Origin: JACKAL01 sp964400355
Lineage (GTDB): Bacteria > Bdellovibrionota > Bdellovibrionia > Bdellovibrionales > JAGQZY01
Direction of reading: 5' to 3'
Assembly (NCBI GenBank): GCA_964400355.1
Contig: CAYNTO010000014.1
Coordinates: 1-64,000, forward strand
DNA: 64,000 nucleotides
The notes under the pieces are model-generated. The model worked only from the letters and a program-made list of their open reading frames with translations, was not told the DNA's origin and searched no databases. A program made the translations under genes and the position numbers. Positions 7,423 to 16,376 of this stretch are shown here, one piece after another (within the stretch, counting starts at the first letter, position 1; each line of letters starts with the position of its first letter).

Positions 7423-9399
7423 TTGGCACAAGAAAAATTTGAAAGATTCGGAAATTACATTCTCCTCGAAAAACTGGCTTCCGGCGGTATGGCCGAGATT
7501 TATCTATCGAAGAAGCTCGCAGCCGAAGGGGTTCAAAAATTCGTTGCGGTAAAACGTATTCTTCAACAGCATTCCGCCTCTGAAGACTTTATCCGCATGT
7601 TCAAAGACGAAGCCAAAATTGCCGTGAACCTTTCTCACAGTAACGTGGTCTCCATTTACGATTTCGGTGTGGAAAACAACCAGCTGTATCTGGTGATGGA
7701 TTATCTCGAGGGCAAAAACCTCCGCCAGATCCTCAACCGTTTGAAACAATTGAACAAGCGTTTTTCCATCAGCCACATCGTTTTTGTTACGAAGATGATT
7801 GCCGGCGGACTGGACCACGCGCATCGTTTGATCGACGCCACGACCGGAAACCCACTCAATATCATTCACCGCGACATGAGCCCGCAAAACGTGATGGTCA
7901 GCTTCGAAGGCGAAGTAAAGATCATCGATTTCGGGATCGCCAAAGCCACCACGCAAGAGGAAAGCACTCGTGTGGGTACCCTTAAAGGGAAGTTTGGTTA
8001 TATGAGCCCCGAGCAAGTGGACGGCATGGAAGTGGATGCGCGCACAGATATTTTCGCTATTGGCATTATGCTCTGGGAAATGCTCAGCGAGCAAAGACTC
8101 TTCCTCACTAACAATGAAATGACAACTCTGCGTAAAATTCGCGATTGCAAAATTCCGAGCTTGCGCGAGATCGATCCCAATATCCCAATGGAACTGGAAA
8201 AGATCGTCAATAAGGGCCTGGCCCGCAATAAAACTCAGCGTTACCAGACAGCTGCAGAGATGCAAAAAGATCTGCAAAGCTTTTTGAACCGTTACAATCC
8301 TGATTTTTCTGGCCAAGATTTCGCGGAATTTATTAAAGAGATGTATTCGGAAGAGATCGTCGAAGCCCGCAAGCGCCAAGTGGCCTACTCTAAAGTAGAT
8401 GTGCCGATGGATCCACTCGCTGGCCGCAATCCCGGTAAACTCGATGCGTTCACTCAGTCGATGACATTCACGTCGGCCGAGACGGAAAACGTTAACTTTG
8501 TGGACCTGGAACTTAAAAAAGGGCAGCAAAAAAAGGATGGAGCTTCAGCCAACCCGCAAATGGTGGAGTTGAGTCATTCCAATCTTAAGGTCGATGCCGT
8601 TGCAAATCCGCGCAACTCGTACGTTCAAGCGCCTATTCCACAAGCCAGCGCCGCGCGACCCAACACGATGGCGGGAGTTCCCAATCCACTCTTCAACGAC
8701 AGTGTTAGTAAACCCAGCGTGTACACGGCCAACCCAGGCGTGAGCTCCGGCACAGGCACCCATTCACAAATTCGTGTGCCACAGCGTGAGCAGTCCAATT
8801 CCTCCCCAATCGTTGGAATTTTTGTGGTACTTCTCGCCGGTGTAGTTGGTATTTTTGCAGTGATCAACGAAACAAGTCCAAGATTAGTTGCAGGCCCCTG
8901 CCATTCCATCAAACGCTTAGGCCTCAACATATTGAGCTGCTACGGCGACAATGATCTCAACGCGGGTCAAGCCAACCTTGCATCGATGGATAAACTGGGC
9001 GTGGTGTCTGATCCCTCGGGCGCGCAAGTGTATCTCAATGGCAATCCGACCGGACTCAACACACCCGCAAGTGTCGCTATCCCGCGCGGAAAACCGTTTA
9101 CAATTACATTCGTTCATCCTGGATTTAAGCAAGAAACTTTACGCTACAATGAATTTCCAATGAACGGAAAAACCTATGTGAAGCTTAAAAATCTTCCTTC
9201 GGGCGTCGTAGTGATTCGTATTGTGGCCGGCGAAGCTTATATGGGCAAAGCCAAACTTCACGATGGACAGCGTATTTCCATAGAAGCCGGAAAGCCTATT
9301 GTTTTTACAGCTAAAAACGTGATCACTGGTCAGTCCACAGAGACCAGCGTCACTGTGAAACCCAACCAGACAAAAGAAGTGGTTCTCTCACCGCGCTAA
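7423..9399 (+). CDS. Membrane Ser/Thr protein kinase with PEGA domains
   Basis: A 658-residue Hanks-type kinase. Kinase domain about residues 12-290: glycine loop SGGMAEIY, invariant Lys44 in VAVKRI, catalytic HRDMSPQN (H149-R150-D151), DFG at 169-171, and GTLKGKFGYMSPEQ activation segment. A variable linker leads to one membrane helix near residues 462-485 and then two PEGA-like repeats (DPSGAQVYLNG near 527; another near 590) that would lie in the periplasm. The start is TTG at 7423, preceded by AGAGAG; no ATG is available near it. Likely a signal receptor at the inner membrane; ligand and targets unknown. Confidence 0.9.
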   Translation: MAQEKFERFGNYILLEKLASGGMAEIYLSKKLAAEGVQKFVAVKRILQQHSASEDFIRMFKDEAKIAVNLSHSNVVSIYDFGVENNQLYLVMDYLEGKNLRQILNRLKQLNKRFSISHIVFVTKMIAGGLDHAHRLIDATTGNPLNIIHRDMSPQNVMVSFEGEVKIIDFGIAKATTQEESTRVGTLKGKFGYMSPEQVDGMEVDARTDIFAIGIMLWEMLSEQRLFLTNNEMTTLRKIRDCKIPSLREIDPNIPMELEKIVNKGLARNKTQRYQTAAEMQKDLQSFLNRYNPDFSGQDFAEFIKEMYSEEIVEARKRQVAYSKVDVPMDPLAGRNPGKLDAFTQSMTFTSAETENVNFVDLELKKGQQKKDGASANPQMVELSHSNLKVDAVANPRNSYVQAPIPQASAARPNTMAGVPNPLFNDSVSKPSVYTANPGVSSGTGTHSQIRVPQREQSNSSPIVGIFVVLLAGVVGIFAVINETSPRLVAGPCHSIKRLGLNILSCYGDNDLNAGQANLASMDKLGVVSDPSGAQVYLNGNPTGLNTPASVAIPRGKPFTITFVHPGFKQETLRYNEFPMNGKTYVKLKNLPSGVVVIRIVAGEAYMGKAKLHDGQRISIEAGKPIVFTAKNVITGQSTETSVTVKPNQTKEVVLSPR

Positions 9400-9471
9400 T
9401 CCGGCCTACGACTCAACTGGTCGGATTCGCAATCCCTTACATTTTCCCAGTCAGCGCAGTAAAATAGCTGC

Positions 9472-11499
9472 ATGATTGAAATATTTAAAGCAAAAAACAA
9501 TTCCCCCCATGGCGCAATTCCTTTTGATCAAATACCTCACGATCAATTCCTCAATCTCATCAAAGAAGGAATCGCCACCGCTAAACAACGTATCGACAAA
9601 TTAAAGACCCGCAGAGACGCGGCCACATTTGAGAGCGTCATACTGCCCATGGAACTTTCAGGCACGGAATTGGAGCGCGTGTCGACCACGTTCTTTAATT
9701 TGCTGCACACCATCTCCAATGAAACGCTGGAGAAACAAGCCGACGAAATCTCTACCTTGCTATCGGGCTACGGCAACGATGTCCAGCTCGATGCCCAACT
9801 CTTTCGTAAAATTGAAGAGGTCTACAACAACCCCTCCCCGGCGTGGACCAATGAACAAAAGATGGTGGTTAAAAAATACTACGAAGACTTCGTTCGCAAT
9901 GGCGCGCGCCTCCCCGACGAGAAAAAAGAAAAGTTACGCATCATCGATAGCGAACTCTCGCAAGCCACTACTCGCTTTGGGCAGAATCTGCTCAAAGCCA
10001 CTAACGCATTCCTCATGTGTATTGTGAATTCGGAAGAGGTGGCTGGAGTACCAGCCATGGCCCTTGAACAAGCGGCGCAATTGGCCAAAGAAAAAGGCCA
10101 CGGCGGATGGTGTTTTTCCCTCCAAGCTCCCAGCTTTATTCCATTTATGACCTATGCGGAGCACCGCGGACGGCGCGAGGAACTGTGGCGCGCTTACAAC
10201 GGTCGTGCGCTGGGTGGAGAGTTCGACAACAGCACTCTCTGTGTTCAGCTCGCCTCTTTGCGCCAGGAACGCGCCGAACTTTTAGGTTTTAAATCGCATG
10301 CGGATTTTATTTTATCGCGCCGAATGGCCAAGTCTGCTGAATCGGTAAAAGCCTTTTTGCACCAACTTCTCACGCCGTCGCAAGCGGCTGCAAAAAAAGA
10401 AATTCAGGAACTCTCCGACTTTGCCAAAAAATATGATGGTCACGCAAGCATCATGCCGTGGGACTTTGCCTACTATTCCGAAAAATTCAAGCAGGAGCGC
10501 TTTCAATACTCGGAGGAAGATCTGCGCCCTTATTTCGAAGTGAACGCCTCTGTGGCCGGGGTTTTCCGCCATGCCGAAAAACTTTTTGGTTTGAAATTTC
10601 AGAAAACAGAGTCGGTTCCAGCGTATCACCCCGATGTTCAAGTGTTTGAAGTGTTCGACGGTACAAGCTTCTTGGGACTACTCTATGTAGACCTGTTTGC
10701 CCGCGACTCGAAGCGCGGCGGCGCATGGATGACCACATTCTTGGATCAGGGCTCCGATGGTGTACACGCTCACCGCCCGCACGTAAGCATCGTTTGCAAT
10801 TTCACCAAGCCCACAAAGGATCAGCCATCGCTCCTCACTTTTAACGAAGTGCAAACACTCTTTCACGAATTTGGCCACGCCCTCCACGGCTTACTCTCCG
10901 ATGTGATGTACACGTCCATTGCGGGCACCAATGTGCTGTGGGATTTTGTAGAGCTTCCGTCGCAGATCATGGAAAACTGGGCGACACAAACCGACACTCT
11001 TCATGCATTTGCGAAGCACTACAAAACGGGCGAGTTGCTGCCAGAGAGTTTCATCGAAAAAATTAAAGCCGCGCGCAATTACAACGCGGGATACGGCAGT
11101 ATGCGACAGCTCAGCTTTGCTTTGATGGATATGGCTTGGCACGGCGGACCACTTCCCGCCAATGCGAGCGTTGAAAGCGTTGAAGATTCTATTATGCGAC
11201 CCCTCAGTGTCTTACCACGAGTGGATGGCGTGAATTTTTCGGTGGCATTCTCCCACATTTTTGCCGGTGGTTACTCGGCCGGTTACTACAGCTACAAGTG
11301 GGCCGAGGTTTTAGATGCCGACGCCTTTGAGGCATTTTTGGATGCTGGCGTTTACAACCAAGATGTAGCCCAACGGTTCCGCACCCACATTCTGAGTAAA
11401 GGCGGCTCGGATGAACCCGAAAATCTGTACCGCAACTTTCGTGGCCGCGATCCAGATCCAAAGGCTCTCCTCCGCCGATCGGGCTTATTGGAGAAATAG
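9472..11499 (+). CDS. M3 family metallo-oligopeptidase (PrlC/Dcp-like)
   Basis: A 675-residue zinc peptidase. The HEFGHALH motif (His465, Glu466, His469) is the M3 HExxH site, and the downstream FVELPSQIMENWA supplies the third zinc ligand. The C-terminal SHIFAGGYSAGYYSYKWAEVL and LSKGGSDEP segments are typical of oligopeptidase A (PrlC) and peptidyl-dipeptidase Dcp. No signal peptide, so cytosolic; such enzymes degrade short peptides and cleaved signal peptides. Length fits (PrlC/Dcp about 680). ATG at 9472 has no Shine-Dalgarno site; a TAAAAT at 9460-9465 raises the possibility of a leaderless mRNA. Ends before a strong terminator. Confidence 0.9.
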   Translation: MIEIFKAKNNSPHGAIPFDQIPHDQFLNLIKEGIATAKQRIDKLKTRRDAATFESVILPMELSGTELERVSTTFFNLLHTISNETLEKQADEISTLLSGYGNDVQLDAQLFRKIEEVYNNPSPAWTNEQKMVVKKYYEDFVRNGARLPDEKKEKLRIIDSELSQATTRFGQNLLKATNAFLMCIVNSEEVAGVPAMALEQAAQLAKEKGHGGWCFSLQAPSFIPFMTYAEHRGRREELWRAYNGRALGGEFDNSTLCVQLASLRQERAELLGFKSHADFILSRRMAKSAESVKAFLHQLLTPSQAAAKKEIQELSDFAKKYDGHASIMPWDFAYYSEKFKQERFQYSEEDLRPYFEVNASVAGVFRHAEKLFGLKFQKTESVPAYHPDVQVFEVFDGTSFLGLLYVDLFARDSKRGGAWMTTFLDQGSDGVHAHRPHVSIVCNFTKPTKDQPSLLTFNEVQTLFHEFGHALHGLLSDVMYTSIAGTNVLWDFVELPSQIMENWATQTDTLHAFAKHYKTGELLPESFIEKIKAARNYNAGYGSMRQLSFALMDMAWHGGPLPANASVESVEDSIMRPLSVLPRVDGVNFSVAFSHIFAGGYSAGYYSYKWAEVLDADAFEAFLDAGVYNQDVAQRFRTHILSKGGSDEPENLYRNFRGRDPDPKALLRRSGLLEK

Positions 11500-11540
11500 C
11501 AAAAAGCTGCTCGAAAAGTAGGACATTCTCCTGCCGCACA

Positions 11541-11574
11541 AAAAGCGGGCTTTTATTGAGAAGCCCGCTGTTTT
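11541..11574 (+). terminator. Intrinsic terminator after the M3 peptidase gene
   Basis: Perfect 9-bp stem AGCGGGCTT (11544-11552) / AAGCCCGCT (11561-11569), 8-nt loop, then GTTTT. It ends only 18 bp before the nadK start. Confidence 0.85.
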
Positions 11575-11591
11575 CCGCTACTGTCTTGGAT

Positions 11592-12449
11592 ATGAAATCC
11601 AAGAATGTTCTCATTGTCTACCGCGATAAAACTCCGAAAGCTAAACTCCTCGCTAAAGACGTGGCCAAGTGGTTCCGCACCAAAAAGTGGACGGTCTATT
11701 TTCAAGCGGATTTCGCCATCGAAAAAGGCGACTCTGTGATCACTGGGAAAAAGGATCTGGAAGCCTTGGGTATGGTTGTCGTGCTCGGTGGAGATGGCAC
11801 TTATTTGGAAGCGGTTCGAACGTTGGGCGACCGCCAAGTCCCGGTGCTCGGGATCAACATGGGCTCTCTTGGCTTTCTCACTGAAAACCGTGTGGATGAA
11901 ATCTACGAAGTTTTAGGTGATGCGATTACGGGTAAACTCGATGAGGAACCACTCACGCTTTTACAAGTTCAGGTGAAGAGCAAAAACAAAAAAGAGTCTT
12001 TTGTTGCCCTCAATGACATAGTGATCGAGCGCGGTCTCAACACTCATCTCGTCAATATCGGCATGTACTGGGATAAAGAACTGGTTGCGGAGACGAAGGC
12101 GGATGGCTTTATTATCTCGAGCCCGACCGGATCCACCGCTTACAATTTGGCTGCTGGTGGCCCCGTACTAGTGCCCGGTGTTCACGCCATTGTGGCCACA
12201 CCCATCTGCCCGCACAGCCTGACATCACGCCCGATCATTTTTCCCGACGATCGCCACCTGTCGGTGCGCATTCTCGGCAAAAGTCGCTCCGCCATTCTCA
12301 CCATCGACGGCCGCCGTTGCGCGGACTTGGATGAATCTCATGAGATCCAAATCAAGCGTCATGATGTGTCCCATCTTGTATTGAGAAAACCCTCGCACAG
12401 CTTTTTTACCTTACTCCGCGAAAAACTCAAATTTGGAGAAAGAGACTAA
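11592..12449 (+). CDS. nadK: NAD kinase
   Basis: A 285-residue NAD kinase, making NADP from NAD and ATP or polyphosphate. GGDGT at residues 66-70 is the catalytic motif (Asp68), followed by NMGSLGFLTE, ALNDIVIERG and the glycine-rich DGFIISSPTGSTAYNLAAGG. ATG 11592 is chosen because it begins the first beta strand (MKSKNVLIVY); the longer frame runs back into the terminator hairpin. The leader is very short, so the promoter must overlap that terminator or transcription reads through it. recN follows with one base between the genes, a common nadK-recN pairing. Confidence 0.93.
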   Translation: MKSKNVLIVYRDKTPKAKLLAKDVAKWFRTKKWTVYFQADFAIEKGDSVITGKKDLEALGMVVVLGGDGTYLEAVRTLGDRQVPVLGINMGSLGFLTENRVDEIYEVLGDAITGKLDEEPLTLLQVQVKSKNKKESFVALNDIVIERGLNTHLVNIGMYWDKELVAETKADGFIISSPTGSTAYNLAAGGPVLVPGVHAIVATPICPHSLTSRPIIFPDDRHLSVRILGKSRSAILTIDGRRCADLDESHEIQIKRHDVSHLVLRKPSHSFFTLLREKLKFGERD

Positions 12450-12450
12450 T

Positions 12451-14145
12451 ATGCTCATCGAACTCAATGTGACCAATTTTGCTATTATCCACAATTTGCG
12501 TATGGAATTCGGAGAAGGCCTCAATATCATCAGCGGCGAGACCGGCGCCGGAAAATCGGTGATCGTGCGCGCCCTCAATTTACTCATGGGCGCCAAGTCC
12601 TACGGCGAAGACATTCGCGACGGCTCCGAAGTGGCCACTGTAGAGGGATTTTTTGAACTCGCCGACCGTAAAGACCTCTTGCAGCGAATAGTTAGCGCCG
12701 GAATTGACGCTTCTGAAAAAACGCTCACCGTTCGGCGAGTGATTTCTCGTGATGGGAAGAATCGCGTGTATCTCAATGGACATCTCTCGAGCCTTTCCGA
12801 TCTTAAAGATATCGTATCTCCGTTGGTAGAGGTAACAGGCAAAGTGGTGCCACTCATGGAGATCACCGGCCAGCACGACAATAAAAGTTTAATGTCGCCC
12901 CAATTTCACCTGGATCTGGTCGATCAATTTTGCGACACCCTGGATTTGCGCGCTAAAGTGGAGAGCATCGTTCACGAGAAAGTTGCGATCGCACGCAAGA
13001 TCGAATCCATCTTGAGTAGCTCCAAGGACCGTTCGCAACGCATCGATTTTATCCGTTTTCAAATTCAAGAGATCGAAGATCTCGAGCTCGATGCAACCGC
13101 CGATCAAAATCTCGAAGACCGAGTAAAGTCACTGCGCGCCCGCTCTGCCAACAGTGAATTTATTTCGGAGATGCAGGACGTTCTTTCCGGCGACGCGAGC
13201 TCCATCTCCAATTTGATCGACGTTTTGATTCGCAAGGGCAACGCGCTCAAGTACAAAGACAACACTATGAACGAAAGTTTAGAACAGTTAGCCACCGTTA
13301 AGATCACCATCAACGACATCGCCTATAATCTCTCGCGCATGTCGGGCGATGGTGACGAAGGCTCCGACCTCAACACACTCGAAGAGCGATTGTCCTCCCT
13401 GCGTAAGCTGGAAAAAAAATTCGGTGCATCGGTAGAAGAAATTCTTGCCGCCTACGACAACATGAAAAGCGAACTGACCGAACTCGAACACAGCGACGAA
13501 ATGGTTCAGCAACTGCGACTGAGCGACAAAGCATTGGACGAAAAATTAAAACCGTTGGTGCACACCCTATCCGACAAGCGCCGTAAGGGCATCACCAAGC
13601 TTAAAAAAGCAGTGAACGAGGAACTGGAAGATCTCAACATGAATGGCGTCACGATGAGTGTGGCCATGGAGCCACTCCCTGAGCCCACAGTTACGGGCCA
13701 GGATGCGATTCAATTTATGATTCAAAACGGCAGCAAGTCCGAACCCCGCCCATTGCACAAAACCGCAAGTGGCGGCGAACTGAGCCGTATTTTGTTGTCG
13801 CTAAAGGTCGCTTCGGGCCACATAGAAGTTCCGCGCACATATTTATTTGATGAAGTGGACACCGGAGTGAGTGGTCCTACAGCGCAAAAGGTTGGTCGCA
13901 AACTCAAGTCCATCGCAGTCGGCCAGCAAGTGATATGCATCACCCATCTCCCGCAAGTGGCGGCATTTGCGGACCAACATTACTTTATCAACAAAGCCTC
14001 AAAAAATGGCGAAGTTCGCATGATCGCTCAAAAGCTCGAAAACGAAAAGCGCACCCAAGAGATTGCCCGATTGATCTCGGGTGAAAATATCACCAAGACC
14101 AGTGTCGCCCACGCCAAACAGCTTATTGAATCCAGCACACTATAA
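12451..14145 (+). CDS. recN: DNA repair protein RecN
   Basis: A 564-residue SMC-like ATPase acting in double-strand break repair. Walker A SGETGAGKSV at about residues 28-37, long coiled-coil arms (about 150-380), ABC signature TASGGELSRILLSL, Walker B TYLFDEVDTGVSG and a final ITHLPQVAAFADQHY H-loop. Length agrees with the family (about 550). ATG at 12451 lies one base after the nadK stop; its GGAGA ribosome site is inside nadK, so the two genes are co-transcribed and probably coupled. Confidence 0.95.
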   Translation: MLIELNVTNFAIIHNLRMEFGEGLNIISGETGAGKSVIVRALNLLMGAKSYGEDIRDGSEVATVEGFFELADRKDLLQRIVSAGIDASEKTLTVRRVISRDGKNRVYLNGHLSSLSDLKDIVSPLVEVTGKVVPLMEITGQHDNKSLMSPQFHLDLVDQFCDTLDLRAKVESIVHEKVAIARKIESILSSSKDRSQRIDFIRFQIQEIEDLELDATADQNLEDRVKSLRARSANSEFISEMQDVLSGDASSISNLIDVLIRKGNALKYKDNTMNESLEQLATVKITINDIAYNLSRMSGDGDEGSDLNTLEERLSSLRKLEKKFGASVEEILAAYDNMKSELTELEHSDEMVQQLRLSDKALDEKLKPLVHTLSDKRRKGITKLKKAVNEELEDLNMNGVTMSVAMEPLPEPTVTGQDAIQFMIQNGSKSEPRPLHKTASGGELSRILLSLKVASGHIEVPRTYLFDEVDTGVSGPTAQKVGRKLKSIAVGQQVICITHLPQVAAFADQHYFINKASKNGEVRMIAQKLENEKRTQEIARLISGENITKTSVAHAKQLIESSTL

Positions 14146-14387
14146 CGCAGGTACGATACCTTCCCCGTCTCCCCCCACCGGTTTGGCGAGCCCGTGCAGG
14201 CTCGTGGCACAGGATGAGACAGTATTAGGAATTATTTATTTTCGTAGCTTCAATTAGGTTAAAGGCCAGTACCAACCAGTGCGTATATTTCACGTTGCCC
14301 GCCCTGCGCCTGTTTTTTTTAGTCCCATGTTCCGATAGATAGGTAGGCGTTTACTCCAGCCCCGAACAGGTATAGGATGTGATTGTG
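14146..14387 (+). other. Intergenic region between recN and the carbon-uptake cassette
   Basis: No gene seen. It holds a 6-bp hairpin CGAGCC-cgtgca-GGCTCG near 14187-14204 without a T-run, a T8 tract at 14313-14320 without a convincing stem, and CCGATAGATA at 14332-14341. The promoter of the following cassette should be here but no clear consensus pair is visible. Confidence 0.4.
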
Positions 14388-14741
14388 ATGTCGTCCGTGG
14401 TAAAGCTCTTCTTTTTACTCATTTTCCCAGCGCTGCTCTCGCCTGCCGATTTCGCTACGGTGGATACGCACACGGAAGCCAAAGCACTCGCCGCGAAAAC
14501 GCACACTGCAATTTGCTCCGAGCAACACACCGCCGCGATCGCCCTTTTCGAGAAATACGAAACCCAAGAAATCGAAATTGATGAGTCGGCGTCCTCAACA
14601 TCAGACGCTCTCTTTGTCCCTGATCTTACGGTTTCTAAGTCTCTATATTTTTACTACTTCGACATTTCGTCCGCACCGTCCTATACATCGTTTCTTTCCT
14701 ACCTTGCTCGTCTCAGTATCAGCCCTCCGCTAAATTCCTAA
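14388..14741 (+). CDS. Small exported protein at head of carbon-uptake cassette
   Basis: A 117-residue protein with an N-terminal signal peptide or membrane anchor (SVVKLFFLLIFPALLSPA) followed by an Ala/His-rich and then acidic, Ser-rich segment. ATG 14388 is preferred over the in-frame GTG at 14379 because AGGA (14374-14377) is spaced correctly for it. Co-directional with, and 81 bp upstream of, the SulP gene. Unrecognised family; the low-complexity C-terminus leaves some doubt that it is a stable protein. Confidence 0.5.
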   Translation: MSSVVKLFFLLIFPALLSPADFATVDTHTEAKALAAKTHTAICSEQHTAAIALFEKYETQEIEIDESASSTSDALFVPDLTVSKSLYFYYFDISSAPSYTSFLSYLARLSISPPLNS

Positions 14742-14822
14742 TCTCCGTTTTTTTCTATCAGTCTGAACCGTCGCAGTTGTTGAAACTCGACCCACAGCCT
14801 TAAAAATAGGTTTAGGAAATTT

Positions 14823-16376
14823 ATGAACACTCCATTATCGTCACTAACGTCCGATATTAAAGGCAATTTGATTTCGGGATTCATTATATTTTTAATTGCT
14901 CTTCCGCTCTCCGTGGGAATTAGCGTGGCCTCAGGGGCGCCTCCAACGGCAGGGATTCTCTCAGCCATTGTCGGTGGAATATTAGGGTCACTCATCAGCG
15001 GAAGTTACGTCACCATTTCTGGTGCCGCTGCTGGCCTTATTGTGGTCATCCTCGATGCGGTCAACAGCCTCGGGGGCGGCGACATGGAACGTGGATTTAG
15101 ACTCATGCTTGCCGCCGTTGTTGTGGCCGGTATTCTGCAAATTTTGCTGGGTCTTTTGCGTGTGGGCACCTTCGGCTTAGCCGTTCCTATCAACGCGCTT
15201 CATGGCATGATGGCATCGATTGGCCTAACGATTATGACCAAGCAACTCTACGTGCTTGGTGGGATAAAACCCATTGCCACAAACACCATTGCACAAATCG
15301 CAGAACTCCCCGGGCGCATCCAAGATGAGAACATGGAAATTCTTATGATCGGCGTGCTTTGCCTTGCGGCTGTTCTTGTCTTTAACTATTTTCCAAAACT
15401 AAGAAAAGTTGTACCACCGTCGCTCGCGGCCGTTATCTTTGGATATGCGCTGAGTAGCTATGTGGATATAGAACACGCGCACTTTGTGAACATATTTAAT
15501 CACGAGTACAAAGTGGGTCCGGAATACCTATTGCACATTCCAGATTCGTTGGCATCCTACGTCCATGCACCGCTATTTGAGAACATGCTGAGCGGTGGGT
15601 TTATCTCTGCAACGATCACCATCTGCCTTGTGGCTTCGATCGAATCGCTATTGAGCACGTACGCTGTGGACAAGTTAGATCCACTCAAGCGCACATCGGA
15701 TCTCAACATGGATTTGATCTCCAAGGGAGTTTGTAACTCCATCCTCGGCATGATTGGTGGACTGCCGATCATATCCGAGATCGTGCGCAGCTCGGCCAAC
15801 GTGATGAGCGGCGCCACTCAGCGCACATCGAACCTGTTCCATGGTATTTTTGTGCTGGCCTTTATTGTGCTATTTCCCAGCATCCTCAATCATATACCGC
15901 TAACAACGTTTGCGGCGATTCTTATTTTTGTTGGATACCGTTTGGCACAGCCGAGCCAACTGCTGCATATCTACAAATCGGGGAAATCACAGCTGATGGT
16001 TTTTCTATTTACCATAGTTGTCACTCTATCGACAGACCTGCTCATTGGCATACTCGCTGGCACGGTGTTGGAACTCACTATCAACGTGTTCAAAGCGAAA
16101 TCCTTTCGCGGACTCTTCACTTTAAGAAGAGAAGTGTCCGAGACACAAGAGCAATCAGTGATAACTATCAATAGCCCCTGTGTGTTCACCAATGTTGTGC
16201 CTTTGAAACGGGTGATTGAAAGCCAAAATGCGCGATCCGTGAACGTTAAGTTCAACGATCCGTTTATGGATCATTCGACCAAGGAAATTTTGGCCAACAT
16301 CCGGGCCCAATTTGCACGTGAGAATAAAGAGGTTGTCTATTCAGGAGTGGATATCCGCGCTGGCGGGAGTCACTAA
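14823..16376 (+). CDS. SulP family inorganic anion transporter, probably bicarbonate
   Basis: A 517-residue inner-membrane permease with the SulP start (SGFIIFLIALPLSVGISVASG, then GGILGSLISGSYVTISGAAAG) and multiple hydrophobic helices to about residue 430. The last 80 residues form a diverged STAS-like tail. AGGAAA precedes the ATG. SulP members carry sulfate, bicarbonate or other anions; the dabA-dabB genes two positions downstream make bicarbonate the likelier substrate. The stop overlaps the ATG of the porin gene by one base (TAATG at 16374-16378), so the two are translationally coupled. Confidence 0.88.
   Translation: MNTPLSSLTSDIKGNLISGFIIFLIALPLSVGISVASGAPPTAGILSAIVGGILGSLISGSYVTISGAAAGLIVVILDAVNSLGGGDMERGFRLMLAAVVVAGILQILLGLLRVGTFGLAVPINALHGMMASIGLTIMTKQLYVLGGIKPIATNTIAQIAELPGRIQDENMEILMIGVLCLAAVLVFNYFPKLRKVVPPSLAAVIFGYALSSYVDIEHAHFVNIFNHEYKVGPEYLLHIPDSLASYVHAPLFENMLSGGFISATITICLVASIESLLSTYAVDKLDPLKRTSDLNMDLISKGVCNSILGMIGGLPIISEIVRSSANVMSGATQRTSNLFHGIFVLAFIVLFPSILNHIPLTTFAAILIFVGYRLAQPSQLLHIYKSGKSQLMVFLFTIVVTLSTDLLIGILAGTVLELTINVFKAKSFRGLFTLRREVSETQEQSVITINSPCVFTNVVPLKRVIESQNARSVNVKFNDPFMDHSTKEILANIRAQFARENKEVVYSGVDIRAGGSH

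Noticed and set aside
7504..8529. Long antisense frames opposite the kinase, DabA, catalase and murE genes
   Set aside because: They are mirror frames of well-supported genes, lack ribosome sites and have no recognisable protein features.
14187..14204. CGAGCC/GGCTCG hairpin as the recN terminator
   Set aside because: No T-run follows the 6-bp stem.
14332..14341. CGATAGATA word found in intergenic DNA near 14332, 30115 and, reversed, 42320
   Set aside because: Surrounding bases differ, no paired box is at fixed distance, and another copy lies inside the kinase gene near 7503. A 9-mer at this frequency is close to chance.
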